64,000 nt of DNA from Lotus japonicus (taxonomy: Eukaryota > Streptophyta > Magnoliopsida > Fabales > Fabaceae): the NCBI RefSeq assembly GCF_012489685.1, contig NC_080046.1, forward strand, positions 42,805,176 through 42,869,175, read 5' to 3'. The position numbers were made by a program, and so were the translations under genes. Positions 20,272 to 31,065 of the stretch are shown here, one piece after another. Under the pieces are notes generated by a model. That model ran no database searches, was not told the origin of the DNA, and saw only the letters and a list, made by a program, of their open reading frames with translations. Numbering within the stretch: the first letter of the stretch is position 1; each line of letters begins with the position of its first letter.

Positions 20272-23120
20272 ATGGTGAGACAAACCAGAAGATCTACTGC
20301 AGATGCACCTCAGTTCCCTCACATGGTAGTCGGGTTGGCAACGGGTCAACGGGGCTCTGAGAACCCAGCACAAGAACAAGCTCAAGCTCAAGAGGAGATT
20401 GTTCCTATTGCAGAACGGGGCTGTGCCGTTCACTGTGTATTTCCTCCTGAGGAACTCCAAGTCCTTGCAGAATGGAGATTCAACCTCGACAACTTGGCTG
20501 CAAATGGGTTTGATCTCCGTCCTGAAGTCCAAGCTCAAGGTTGGGGAAACTACTTCAATCGACTTCGAGGACCGGTGTATGAGAAGCTGGTAAAGGAATT
20601 CTGGAAGCACGCTGATTGTGATGACACTCAGGTGGTCTCTTACATACTGGGTAGGAAGATCATCATCACGGAGAAGTCATTCGTGAATCTGCTAGGTGCA
20701 GAAACTGCTCATGGGTATCGGTTCTCACTGACGGAATCGAAGCTGAAACCCAGGACCAAGGACATCGTCAACAAGGCCCTGTACACCACCTTCAAACCGG
20801 GCAAGACGAGCTACAAAGTGATGGACCTTCAACCCAAACTCAGGGTCTGGCACAAGATCCTGCTCAACTGCATCAATCAACGACCAAAGGGCAGTTCTCC
20901 AGACTACATCAACTTCAATCAGAAGGCGATGCTGTTCTTCATTCAAGACAAGGAGAAGATCTGCCTTCCCTACTTCCTGTTCTCCTATTTGAAGGAATGC
21001 ATCCGGAAGTCTCGCACCACCTCCTCCATCAAGTCAGCCATCAAATATATTCCTTTTGGGAGGCTGATCTCAGACTTTCTCATTGAAAGCAACTTGGTGC
21101 AAGATTTGATCAATGCTGGTTGCACAGAGGATTTGAGCACAATTGTTAGCGATGTCTTCACTGCCAACTCTCTGAAGAAGATGGGTTTGGTCCAGAAGAA
21201 GATTGCTCCTGCTCATGAGGACACATCTTCTGAGATCAGAGGAAGAAGAATGCCTCTGAATGACTACCCTCTGTGGACTCAAGCAGACCATCCTGAAGCC
21301 ATCAGATGCTATGTTGAAGACCTCAGGGCTCAAGGATTCGAGATTGACCTTGATGATTTCGTCAGCCGACTTCCACCAGCTCCAGAGTTTCCTTCTCCTC
21401 CCAAGAAGAAAACCAAGAGGAAGATGGTTCTGGACGAATCCTCAGAGGAATCTGATGTCCCTCTGGTCAAGAAGGCGAAGAGCAAGCCTGCTGATGATGA
21501 TGGTGATGATAGTGAGGATGGTCCTCCAAAGAAGAAGCAGAAGAAAGTCAGAATTGTGGTGAAGCCTACTCGGGTGGAACCAGCTGCTGCAGAGGTCAGA
21601 AGGACTGAACCTCCGGCCAGAGTGACTCGATCATCAGCACATACAAGTAAGCCTGCACTTACCTCTGATGATGATTTGAATTTATTTGATGCACTCCCAA
21701 TTTCTGCCTTACTCCAACACTCTTCAAATCCCCTCACTCCTATTCATGAATCCCAGCCAGCCGCACAAACCACCTCTCCACCACATTCCCCAAGATCTTC
21801 ATTCTTTCAACCTTCTCCTACTGAAGCACCACTCTGGAATTTGCTTCAGAACCAACCCTCTAGGTCAGAAGATCCAACCTCTCTCCTTACCATTCCATAC
21901 GACCCATTAACTTCTGAACCCATCATCCCCAACCAACCAGAACCCAAACCAACAGAACCACAACCCAGAACGTCTGATCACTCTGCTCCCAGAGCATCAG
22001 CACGTCCTGCTGTCAGAACCACGGATACAGACTCTTCATCAGCCTTCACACCTGTATCCTTCCCCATCAATGTCTTTGACTCTCCTCCCTCCAATACCTC
22101 TGAATCACTTAGAAAATTCATGGAGGTTAGGAAAGGGAAGGTATCTGCCTTGGAAGAATATTACCTTACCTGTCCAAGCCCTAGGCAATATCCTGGCCCT
22201 AGACCTGAACGTCTAGTTGACCCAGATGAACCTATCTTGGCCAATCCTATCCAAGAGGCAGACCCCTTAGTCCAACAGGCTCACCCTGTCCCTGACCAAC
22301 AAGAGCCAATTCAACCAGACCCTGAACCTGAACAATCAGTATCTAACCAATCCTCGGTTAGATCACCTCACCCTCTGGTTGAAACTTCAGACCCTCACCG
22401 TGGAACCTCTGAACCCAATGCTCCCATAATTAACATTGGTTCTCCACAAGGTGCCTCTGAAGCTCATAGCAGCAATCACCCAGCCTCTCCTGCACCCAAC
22501 CTCTCCATCATTCCCTATACTCACCTTCAACCCACATCTCTCTCTGAGTGCATCAATATTTTCAATCATGAAGCCTCCTTGAGGCTCCGCAATGTGCACG
22601 GTCAGACTGACCTCAGTGAGAATGCTGAAAATGTGGCTGATGAGTGGAACAATTTGAGCACTTGGCTGGTGGCTCAGTTTCCCGTTATGCTGCAGCTCCT
22701 GCATGCAGAGGAAGTCAGAGCATTGAGGCTGCAAAGCAAAGGTTTGCTAGGAGGGTGGCTCTTCATGAACTCGAACAGAGAACCAAGCTTCTTGAAGCCA
22801 TTGAAGAAGCCAAGAGACAGAAAGAACAAGAAGAAGAAGCTGCCCGTCAAGCAGCAGCTCAGGCTGAACAAGCCAGACTTGAGGCAGAACGTCTTGAAGC
22901 TGAAGCTGAGGCAGAGCGACTTGCACCAGTTCTGTTTACTCCTGCTGCTTCTGCTTCCATTCCAGAACCTCAAGCTGCTCAGAACGTTCCTTCCAGCTCT
23001 ACTCCGACAAGCTCATCCAGACTCGACATCATGGAACAACGTCTTGACACTCATGAATCCATGCTGATTGAGATGAAGCACATGATGATGGAACTTCTGC
23101 GCCGTACTGATAAATCTTAG
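20272..23120 (+). pseudogene. SIRE env-like ORF, copy 1 (one-base frameshift)
   Basis: The ORF follows pol by 445 bases. The start at 20272 (CAAAATGGTG) is preferred over the upstream in-frame ATG at 20116, because the stretch between looks like a leader with CT-rich sequence. The N-terminal 350 residues form a globular part (KEFWKHADCDDTQVVSYILG, ITEKSFVNLLG) resembling the putative plant transposon protein domain found in extra ORFs of SIRE/Maximus elements. Then come Lys/Arg-rich stretches (PPKKKQKK), a long Pro/Ser/Thr-rich linker and a C-terminal coiled coil. Here one G of a GGG run is missing at 22710-22711, so the frame breaks before the coiled coil. Copy 2 is open. No signal peptide or membrane span was seen, so the env-like name is only positional. 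Confidence 0.75.
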
Positions 23121-23334
23121 ATTTTAGGATCTCTTCTTTTTCTTCCTTTTCTTTTTATTTAACGTTGTTTTATTTAAACTCTGCTTATTTACTTACTTTA
23201 ATTTGTTCATTTGTGATTCTATATGCATATATCTATATATATTTGTGGCAACATATGCTTGCAAAAACCTGTTTTATTCATAATTGTTCTATGTTTACAT
23301 CATAATTCTTTCCATCATACATTATTCCCTATAT

Positions 23335-23727
23335 CTAGAATGGAGGATCCTTCCTCATTCTTCTGCATTCTTGGCGCTGCTCCACTCTTTCCTTCTCCAG
23401 ACGATCCAATGCATACTCTATGTTGCCAAGTTTGATGCTCAGATCATCCTTTTCTAGACTATCTTCTGTCGTCTTGAGTCTCTTTTCCACAGTCTCCTTC
23501 TCTTCCAGCAGATTCAGCTCCCGCTGGCAAAGCTCCTGAATCTCTTCCACGAAGCAGAGGAACTCCTTCAGATCTTTCTCCATCTCTGGACCAAGATCTT
23601 CTTCAAGCAGTGTCTTCGTCAGCTCTTGTATGGTCTTTGTACCATCGGGATGCCTAATATTGAGGAACATATCTTCCTCAAACGCCTTCCTTCTGAGCTC
23701 TTCTAATGCCATTCTGTATGATGCCAT
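23335..23727 (-). CDS. Antisense coiled-coil ORF of the SIRE element, copy 1
   Basis: The gene lies between the env-like ORF and the SIRE LTR on the opposite strand, and converges with the env-like ORF. The product of about 130 residues is highly charged and helical (MASYRMALEELRRKAFEED; LEEKETVEKRLKTTEDSLEK), with heptad spacing typical of a coiled coil. An ATG 66 bases upstream (23793) is open in frame but overlaps a TATAAAA box (23779-23785), so the Met at 23727, about 52 bases past the box, is the likelier start. The ORF is intact in both copies. Its role is unknown; RNA-level or protein-level control of the element is speculation. Confidence 0.6.
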   Translation of the reverse strand: MASYRMALEELRRKAFEEDMFLNIRHPDGTKTIQELTKTLLEEDLGPEMEKDLKEFLCFVEEIQELCQRELNLLEEKETVEKRLKTTEDSLEKDDLSIKLGNIEYALDRLEKERVEQRQECRRMRKDPPF

Positions 23728-23778
23728 TTTTTTTCTGAATATTATTCGAGGTGTGAAGCTTCCCTTTCTCTCCAACGT

Positions 23779-23785
23779 TTTTATA
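23779..23785 (-). promoter_or_regulatory. TATA box for the SIRE antisense ORF
   Basis: TATAAAA on the minus strand within AGCCTATAAAAACG lies 52 bases before the chosen start codon. Its spacing would place the transcription start near 23750, just before the ORF. The copy 2 equivalent is 42376-42382. Confidence 0.5.
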
Positions 23786-24515
23786 GGCTTCACTTTCTCT
23801 CTGAAAGTTAATGCTCTTACAGTTTCTCGAGGTTAAGTACTTGGTAACTGACCCTTCTATTTCCTCACTTGACCGGTGGTAAACGTTCATCCCTTGCATT
23901 AACTCTTCTATTTATTATCGCCTCACTCTGATTCTTACATCGTCTTCATTTTCTTTCAACTTAGACCTTCTCTAAGGGGGACGTACCTTGTACTTCAAGC
24001 TAAGTTTTTCACACCCCAAGCTTTTTGCTTATGACAAAAAGGGGGAGTAAACCCAGTTTTTGATGTGTAAGATGTGTTAGTGTGACTTATTTTTTCTTTT
24101 GGAGATTTTAAGAGTTCCACCTTCATGACCATAGATGTGTCACTGGGCAAATACAAGGAATACATTTCACTTCTTCTGAAGTGATTCTAAGTTGACTCTG
24201 ATACCCAAGACTCTGATACCTTGTCCATGACTCTGATCACTTATGCGCTCTGATTATTCGTTTTTCATCTATGTCATAAGCTTTTCACTCTGAACTCTTA
24301 TATGATTTAGCTCAGAATCTAGACTTTACTAACGTTTTCATCAAGTATTAGATTCAGGGGGAGCTAAGCTCAGAATCAAGCAGTGACTTGAATTCAGAAT
24401 GAGCAAGATAAACTATTCACATCAGGATAAGTCTTATTTTATATCTCTAAACTCTGAGTGAATTCAGTTTAATGTTTAAGAATTGTTCATCAAAAATCTT
24501 AGTTTTGTCATCATC

Positions 24516-24528
24516 AAAAAGGGGGAGA
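24516..24528 (+). other. SIRE polypurine tract
   Basis: AAAAAGGGGGAGA directly precedes the LTR start (TGTAAGATC). A second similar string, ACAAAAAGGGGGAGTAAA near 24033-24050, lies 470 bases upstream and could be a secondary priming site. Confidence 0.75.
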
Positions 24529-24529
24529 T

Positions 24530-25756
24530 TGTAAGATCAAGTTTTGATCTAGTAGTACAACTCTATGTTTTGATGATTACAAGTTAACCTTTTGATATGA
24601 ACAATTGTGGTACTCTAACGTGTTCTGAGTGTGCTATTTACAGGCTCTGACCTCAACTCAATTTCACACAAATCAGAAGCACTGTGTATAAAGGGTAACC
24701 CAAGCAACGCTTTCGCATTCACCATGTTCAGTATGAAGTGGAAAAGCTTCAGAAGATCTGAAGCTATACAAACTCTGATGAGGACTCAGTCGCTAGAAGC
24801 TCTGATGATCCAGAAGTTTCTGAACCAAGAAACACTGAAGGTTCAGATGTTCCGATGGTGTAGAAGACTCTGAAGATCCAGAAGCTGAATAGTGGAAACT
24901 CTGAAGTCCAGAAGCAAGAAACTCTGAAGGCCATGTTCTTCCCTCTGAGTTCAGAATCAGAAGATACAATGGTCAGAGGATCTGTGCTTTCCCTCTGACT
25001 CTGATCAACCTGCTTCACAAGTTCCAATACGAAGCATTCCTCTGATCAGAAGTCTCCTAGGTTAAAAGGTCAAGTCGCTATCCAAGTACAAAAGCAAGTG
25101 TACCTTCCTGACGACCTACCTAACGTTCTCAGCCACAGCAGAAGCTGGATTTTCCATAACTGCCCTCCAACGGTAGCATTTCCATGCAACGCTCAACCCT
25201 AATCCTTGGAGAGTATATATAGAGGCTGAAGATTGAAAGAAGCGGCTACAATTACGAGAACACAAGAAGAAAAAAAAATATACAAGAAGCAATACACACG
25301 CGCAAGACATATTCTAAGCTTTCTTTCATCTTGTAATTTATTTTAGTTTACACTCAGCTTATTCAGAAGCAAACCCTTGTAAACACCAACCTCAAACAGT
25401 TGTTTGATTTTCCTTTAGGAGATCAAGGTTGATCGGATCCTAGAGGACTAAGAGAGTGAATCTTAGTGTGAGCTAAGTCAGTGTAATTGTTAGTCACTTG
25501 TAGGTTTCAAGTGCAGTTGTAACTCTTACCTGATTAGTGGATTGCCTTCATTCTAAGAAGGAAGAAATCACCTTAACGGGTGGACTGGAGTAGCTTGAGT
25601 GATTTATCAAGTGAACCAGGATAAAATCCTGTGTGCTTTTCTATCTCTATCTTTTGCACTTAGTTCTCGAAAAGATTTGTTAAAATCTTTAAGGTGGTAG
25701 TTTTGTACTGAAAACGTTATTCAAACCCCCCCTTTCTACCGTTTTTCATACCTTCA
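24530..25756 (+). repeat. Single SIRE LTR inside the composite, copy 1
   Basis: It begins TGTAAGATCAAG and ends CATACCTTCA. A TATATATAG box lies near 25214. The U3 part is very rich in CTCTGA/TCAGAG words. It is followed by AT and a primer site, the order found at a 5' LTR, yet it stands at the 3' end of the SIRE genes. No partner LTR precedes gag. Copy 2 is 43126-44360. Confidence 0.85.
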
Positions 25757-25758
25757 AT

Positions 25759-25844
25759 TGGTATCAGAGCCAGGTCCCGTGTTCGAATCCCACGGAAGGC
25801 ATGCTGTGCAGCTAGTTTGGCTGGCAGGTGCTGGGGGGGGGGAT
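25759..25844 (+). other. Second primer site and TRIM internal remnant, copy 1
   Basis: TGGTATCAGAGC (25759-25770) is followed by 74 bases of non-SIRE sequence with a B-box-like GTTCGAATCC (25781-25790) and a polypurine run of ten G (25833-25842) that abuts the right TRIM LTR. Removing the SIRE block would leave a TRIM of about 366 bp: LTR, primer site, 74 bases, LTR. Confidence 0.75.
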
Positions 25845-25878
25845 TGTTGGGTCCAGGTGGGCCAGCATCCTGCCTGCA
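25845..25878 (+). repeat. Start of right TRIM LTR, copy 1, truncated by gap
   Basis: The first 34 bases of the 139 bp LTR (TGTTGGGTCCAGG to TGCCTGCA) run straight into the Ns. Confidence 0.85.
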
Positions 25879-25978
25879 NNNNNNNNNNNNNNNNNNNNNN
25901 NNNNNNNNNNNNNNNNNNNNNNNNNNNNNNNNNNNNNNNNNNNNNNNNNNNNNNNNNNNNNNNNNNNNNNNNNNNNNN
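25879..25978. other. Assembly gap, 100 Ns
   Basis: Exactly 100 Ns is the conventional filler for a gap of unknown size. The sequence on its right resumes at the equivalent of position 7363, so the two sides overlap in content. Confidence 0.98.
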
Positions 25979-26011
25979 CGGTGTTCACATCCATATCATC
26001 CAAATCAAGTT

Positions 26012-26961
26012 TGTTGAGTATTATGGTTGGTGATTGGCTGGATTTTGCTTAAACAATGTGTTCAAGTATAGATGTGTAAATGTGATGTGTTAAACAACAT
26101 GTGTTGTCTGATGTGCGACCATATGTTCTAGCATTGGGAGAAACATTATGCTACTAGTCGATGTGTGTTGTCGTGTTAGTTGTTCTGAAGATTGTTGTGA
26201 TGATGCGCGTTCCAAGCTGTGAAATCTTCTTAGTATTTGGTAGAATTAATCTAATTAGAGTAATAAGATTAATTTTGTGTGAACCAATTAAAGCTTGAAG
26301 ATTTGGTTCTGTTTTGTTGTAATTGGAAGAAGATCTTTTCAAGATTCTTTCCAAGATTGTTGCATGGACTTTGTGACGCTCAGCACATTGAAGACAAGGC
26401 TCTGACAAGAATGTCTACTTAAGAAGATCAAGAAACCCTAGCTGCTGTGTGGATTATCAGTTGTGTTGCTTATGCTATTAGGGTTTACTTTGTGAGTCCA
26501 TCTTGTGAGTTTTGTATTCAACTCATATGTTGTCGTTCAAAACCTAAGCACTAAGTTGTCGTTATTTAGTTGAGTTGTAATCTCATCTTTATTGTATTAT
26601 TGTGATTCAATCACTATGGTGAGTGATTGAGACAAAGTGAGAGGGCTCTCATACTTAGGGGGAGTACTAAGTAGAAATACACTAAGTAGTTTTAGGTTGT
26701 AAGGCTTTGAGCAATGAGTGTTCTTGTAAGACCGGGTATTCCTAAACTACTAATAGTGAATTTCCTTTCTTGAGTGAAAACCCTTTAAACGTAGGTGATG
26801 TTGCACTGAACTAGGTTACTAATTCCTTGTGTTTACTTGTTTTCTGTGTTTTATTTAATTAAGAGCAAAGTTAACCGTGATCGTTGTTGTTTATATGTTA
26901 TGTTGTACACAATGTCTTGAACATTGTGTAAAACATCTGTCCTAGGTGAACGAGAATTTCA
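26012..26961 (+). mobile_element. Solo LTR, copy 2 of 7396-8346
   Basis: The same solo LTR, 950 bp, with the same AAGTT flanks (26007-26011 and 26962-26966). One A is missing from a run relative to copy 1. Probably the same physical locus assembled twice. Confidence 0.75.
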
Positions 26962-27156
26962 AAGTTGTCTATCACATACTAGAAGTGTCTTCCTCAAATA
27001 AATCCATTGGGCCGACCTGAGTTTGTCCTCCGTTTAATTTGGTCTAACACCTCCGGAAAATGTACTTTGAAAATGCTCATAGATCCAGGCTTATTATATG
27101 AGCATATAAAATTAGCGATAAATCTAAGTTTGCAAAGCATGTTTTGGTTGGATTTA

Positions 27157-27183
27157 CTAGTGATATACCTGTGCGATGCACGG
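27157..27183 (-). mobile_element. Helitron-like 3' terminus, copy 2 of 8542-8568
   Basis: The same CTAG and hairpin arrangement with the same flanks. Confidence 0.45.
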
Positions 27184-27281
27184 AAACTAAATCAATGATT
27201 TTATTTTAATTTTATCAAATTTATCATACGATTTAATTAAGAAAATTTATGTAATCAAGATGAACAATCTATCACCCTAAT

Positions 27282-27564
27282 TGTTCTGGGAATGAACATT
27301 GAGGATAGGGATAGTACCTAGAGAGTGGAAAATTGTGCTAGAGAGAGAATGAGAATGAGAGAGAGAATGCTGAATTTCATGTGTTAATTCATCAAATGAG
27401 CCAAAAGTCCCTTACAATTGGTAACTACCTCCTATTTATAGAGTTTGGGTACTACCTATTGGGCCAATTGGGCCTCCGAAGCTGAGGCCCAACTTAAGGC
27501 CAAGCCCTCGCCTTGGGGCGAGCTACACACTGGGCGTTGCCCCTCTAGGGGCTCGCCCAATCCA
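27282..27564 (-). repeat. Gypsy 3' LTR, copy 2 of 8667-8949
   Basis: The same 283 bp LTR, preceded by the same CTAAT (27277-27281). A true second element with the same target duplication at the same host base would be very unlikely. Confidence 0.85.
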
Positions 27565-28418
27565 CTAGTCACAAGACACCGAGCTCGAAGTATGAGAGCT
27601 AAGTGTGTCTTTTAAATGCCTTTACATGTACCCTATAGTACGCTGGGATCTAAGCTGCCAACATGGCTTTGAGAAAAAATAAGTAAACTACGCTGCCAAC
27701 ATGGCGTAAGCAAAAGAAACAAGCATTTTTTATTTGGGCAAACAACCCAAACCGGCAAGTCCACAAGTCCACAAGCGGCGAGAACGACCCTCCGAACTGC
27801 GATTGGTTGGAGTAGGTGAGCGATCGTTCGCCGGCGAGAAAGGTGGCAGGCATTGATCATGTATTGATCACCCAAGTGTTGGCTTGGCAACGTCCCTGGC
27901 GAGTGGCTAACTTTAATGCTGGTATTACTTGTCAGGCGATGGCGTTTGGTTTCCAGGGTGGCGAGGCCTTTCGCGCTTCCTCTTATTTTAAAAACCTTTC
28001 AAATCCCTACCTGCTCCACGTGATGCGTCAGTTACATCTGTTTTCCTCTTTCTCCGGAACCGTCACTTCACTTTTCATAACTGTCCCATCGTCGCGCAGT
28101 AACTCCCCATTACACGCGACCCACTTCCCAAAAAACCATCATGACTTCCAACCTTCCACACGCGTCCAACACGCGTCACCCTTCCAGCTTCCCCCCTTTT
28201 CCTATAAAAACCCTTCTTCCCTACAATCATCCCTTTCCGAGACCTCTCTTCACTTCCCTAATCGCTTACCAACTCCCTCTGCAAACTTCCGTTCTGGAGC
28301 CGTCGCTTATCACCCTTTCCGCTACCCACTCTTCACATCCTTCTCCGGTGAGTCCTACTGCCCTTATCTCTGCATCATATATATACTCATCTTTTTTTTT
28401 CCCATTTCACTGTCTAAA

Positions 28419-31065
28419 ATGGCTTCAAACCCTAACTCCCCTAATCACCCTTCCCTAATCCCCTAACCACCCCTCTTCCTCTTCCGGGAGCGACCCTGAC
28501 TCCACCGCAGCCGGCGGCCTCCTCTTAGAGGTCCCGGAGATCCCTCCTTACCGATTAAAAACTTTCGCCACTCTGCCGCTTTCCAGTCCAAAGAGCCCCC
28601 ACCCACGAAGCTATAGACCAACCTTCCATTTTCCAGGATAGTGATCTCATCGTGCAATTCGTGAGCACCCTGGGTGGTTTTGTCTGACGATGATGAGTTT
28701 AACGCCAACTCAGGATTTGGACCTGCAGTTCTGAGGACCGCCCCTGGCTTCATAAGCTCAACGGCGACGTAAAGAGATCCCACTTTTTCTTTGCGTACGA
28801 ATACATGTTTGGCGAGCTTGGAGTCAAGCTTCCTTTTTCGCCTTTGTCCAAACCGTCCTCCGCGACATCAATGCGGCTCCCTGTCAACTTCACCCCAACG
28901 CCTGGGCCTTCATCCGGTGCTTTGAAATTTTATGCGCCGCGGTTGGCACCGCCCATCTCCCACCAGCTTCTTCTACCTCTACGATGTTGACTCCAAGTCC
29001 ATCAAAATAGAAGATGGATCTCCTTAAAGGCCCGAGCAGGCCGAAGTGTTGTATCCCCATAAAAGCAACGCGAAGTCCTCTTTGCCCGGAGGTACTTTCG
29101 GAGTGGCGGTTCACCTCGCCTATCCAGAGGCATTCACCCTCAGGGACGGGACTGCCCTTTTCCTCTTTACTGGACGGAGAAGCCCAACGGGATCACCGAT
29201 CCTTCAGAGGAATCTTTGTCTGCCAACGACAAGCCTCCTGAATCTCCTTGCTCCACTTCCATCCTTGACTGCTCAACAGTCCTTGAGGGCGCTCGCCTCT
29301 CAAGGACTCCTAAATACTTAGGTCATCCCTAGCTTACTTTTATCATCGACATTTTCTTTCTCACCTCCTATGTTGTCATTGATCGTCTTTTTTTTTATTG
29401 TTGCAGAAGATATGAACTTCACCAACGCTGAGCTCCTGAAAGCCCGCGAGAGGAGACTGGCTCGTTTTTCCCCAAAGTTCAACGCTGAGGGCGATGTAAA
29501 AAAGCGGGGCGGTGCTGAGAACCAAGCTGAGGGCGCCCAAGTCCCCAAGAGGAGGAAATTGGTCAAAATTTCCTCTGTCGCCGGCTCCTCCAACCCTGGC
29601 GCTCAGCCCACCACTACCGCCGCGTCTAAAGGCAAAAATGTCGCCAAAGCCTCCATCGCCACGGCCACCGAGTCACCCACCGTCCCAGCTCCCAATTCCG
29701 CTACCACAGGCGCGGCCACCGCCGCCGCCGCCAAGTCCACTACTGCCGGCGCCACAGCCGCCTCCGCCGGGGCCACAACCACTTCTGCTGACCAGCCACC
29801 AGCCGCTGACAAACCACCAACATTCTCAATCCTCAACTGTTGAGAAACTTGCCACCGTCAATACCACAAAAGCTGCCGCGTCTTCCGATACTCCTGCCGG
29901 GGAGAAAGAAAAAGAAGATGAAACCCCCAAGTCCCCCCCTCGCCAAGACGCACCTCCTAGCCCGCCCCAACAAATGATGGGCGCTCCATGCCTTCCCCGC
30001 CTCGCCAAGAGGAAAGATCCTCTCCTAGCGCTGCCACCACCTTTGAAGCAGCCCCGGATTGAGCAAGCTCCCGTTCCGAGGGCGGTTCTTCAAGCTATTA
30101 CAATATGCTTCCCAACGCCATTGCACCTTCAGAATTCTTACTTACCGGCCTCAACCGTGACGTCATAGAAAAAAAAGTTTTGAGTCGGGGCATTGGTGAG
30201 ACCAAAGAGGAGACCCTTGCTTGTCTCCTACGCGCTGGATGCATCTTTGCCCACGCGTTTGATAAGTTCAACGCCACCGCTGCTGAAACCGAGAGGTTGA
30301 GGGCTGAAAACACCAGCACCAAGAGGACGCCGCCGGCTGGAAGAAGCGCTTTGACAAACTGCTGGAACAAGCGGGAAAAGAAAAAGTCCAGGCCGACAAG
30401 TTGATTGGTACGGCGGGAATCAAAATCGGCGAGCTGGAAAACGATCTGGAACTAATGAGGGAAGAAGCGGATGGTCTCGATGCAAGCCTCCAGGTTTGCA
30501 AAAAGGAAAAAGCCCAAGTTGAGACGGACTTGGCTGCCAGAAGCGAGGCGCTGGCCGCTAAGGAGTCGCAGCTCGACGCATTACGCGTTGAACTGGAGTC
30601 AGTGAGAAAGGCGCTGGCGGAGCAAGAGAAAAAATCTGCTGAGTCTTTGGCCTCGGCGAAGGCTGACCTGGAGGCTGCGGTGCGAACTGCATCTGAAGAG
30701 ATCAAGAAGGCGGACGAGGTCCATGGCGCTGCTCTCGCCGCGAAAGATGCTGACATTACCTCCCACCTTGCAAAGATTAAAGAGCTAGAGGGCGAGCTGG
30801 CGATGGAGAAAGCCAAAGCCGCTGAGGCGAGGGAACAAGCCGCTGACATTGCCTATGACAATCGTGAGCGCGGCTTCTACCTCGCCAAAGACCAGGCCCA
30901 ACATTTGTTCCCGAACCTTGACTTAGCGCCATGGGAGTAATGAAAGAGATCACCACTGAAGGACTGGTTGGTCCCGATGATCCTCCCCTGATTGACCAAC
31001 ACCTCTGGACCGCCACTGAAGAAGAAGAAGAAGAAACAAGAGAAGAAGAAAGAAATAATGATTAA
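28419..31065 (+). pseudogene. Gypsy antisense accessory gene, copy 2, many run-length frameshifts
   Basis: It matches 9808-12468, but at least a dozen single-base differences, nearly all in short homopolymers (extra T near 28580 and 28680; missing A or C near 28700, 28840, 28950, 29005, 29240 and 30920), break the frame repeatedly. Exon 1 is the worst affected and is the part nearest the gap. The pattern looks like low consensus quality at a contig end rather than biological decay. The shared frameshift in the coiled coil (near 30316) is also here. Confidence 0.7.

Larger units (their letters stand above)
14713..25878 (+). mobile_element. TRIM-SIRE composite retrotransposon, copy 1 (right LTR cut by the gap)
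   Basis: The order is TRIM LTR (139 bp), primer site, SIRE-type copia internal region (gag, pol, env-like, antisense ORF), SIRE LTR (24530-25756), a second primer site, TRIM internal sequence with a G-run, and the first 34 bases of the right TRIM LTR before the Ns. AAACT (14708-14712) precedes it. The second SIRE LTR is missing, and the outer ends belong to a different and much smaller element. The complete version is at 33311-44587. Confidence 0.85.

Noticed and set aside
20272..23120. True envelope protein of an endogenous retrovirus
   Set aside because: No signal peptide, furin-like site or membrane span was seen. The N-terminal part resembles plant transposon-protein domains, so only the positional name env-like is kept.
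24040..25000. CRISPR-like array in the CTCTGA-rich region
   Set aside because: Words are 6-8 bases with irregular spacing in a plant retroelement. There are no fixed repeats and spacers.
25758..26052. Open frames running across the N gap on both strands
   Set aside because: They are open only because Ns are translated as unknown residues.
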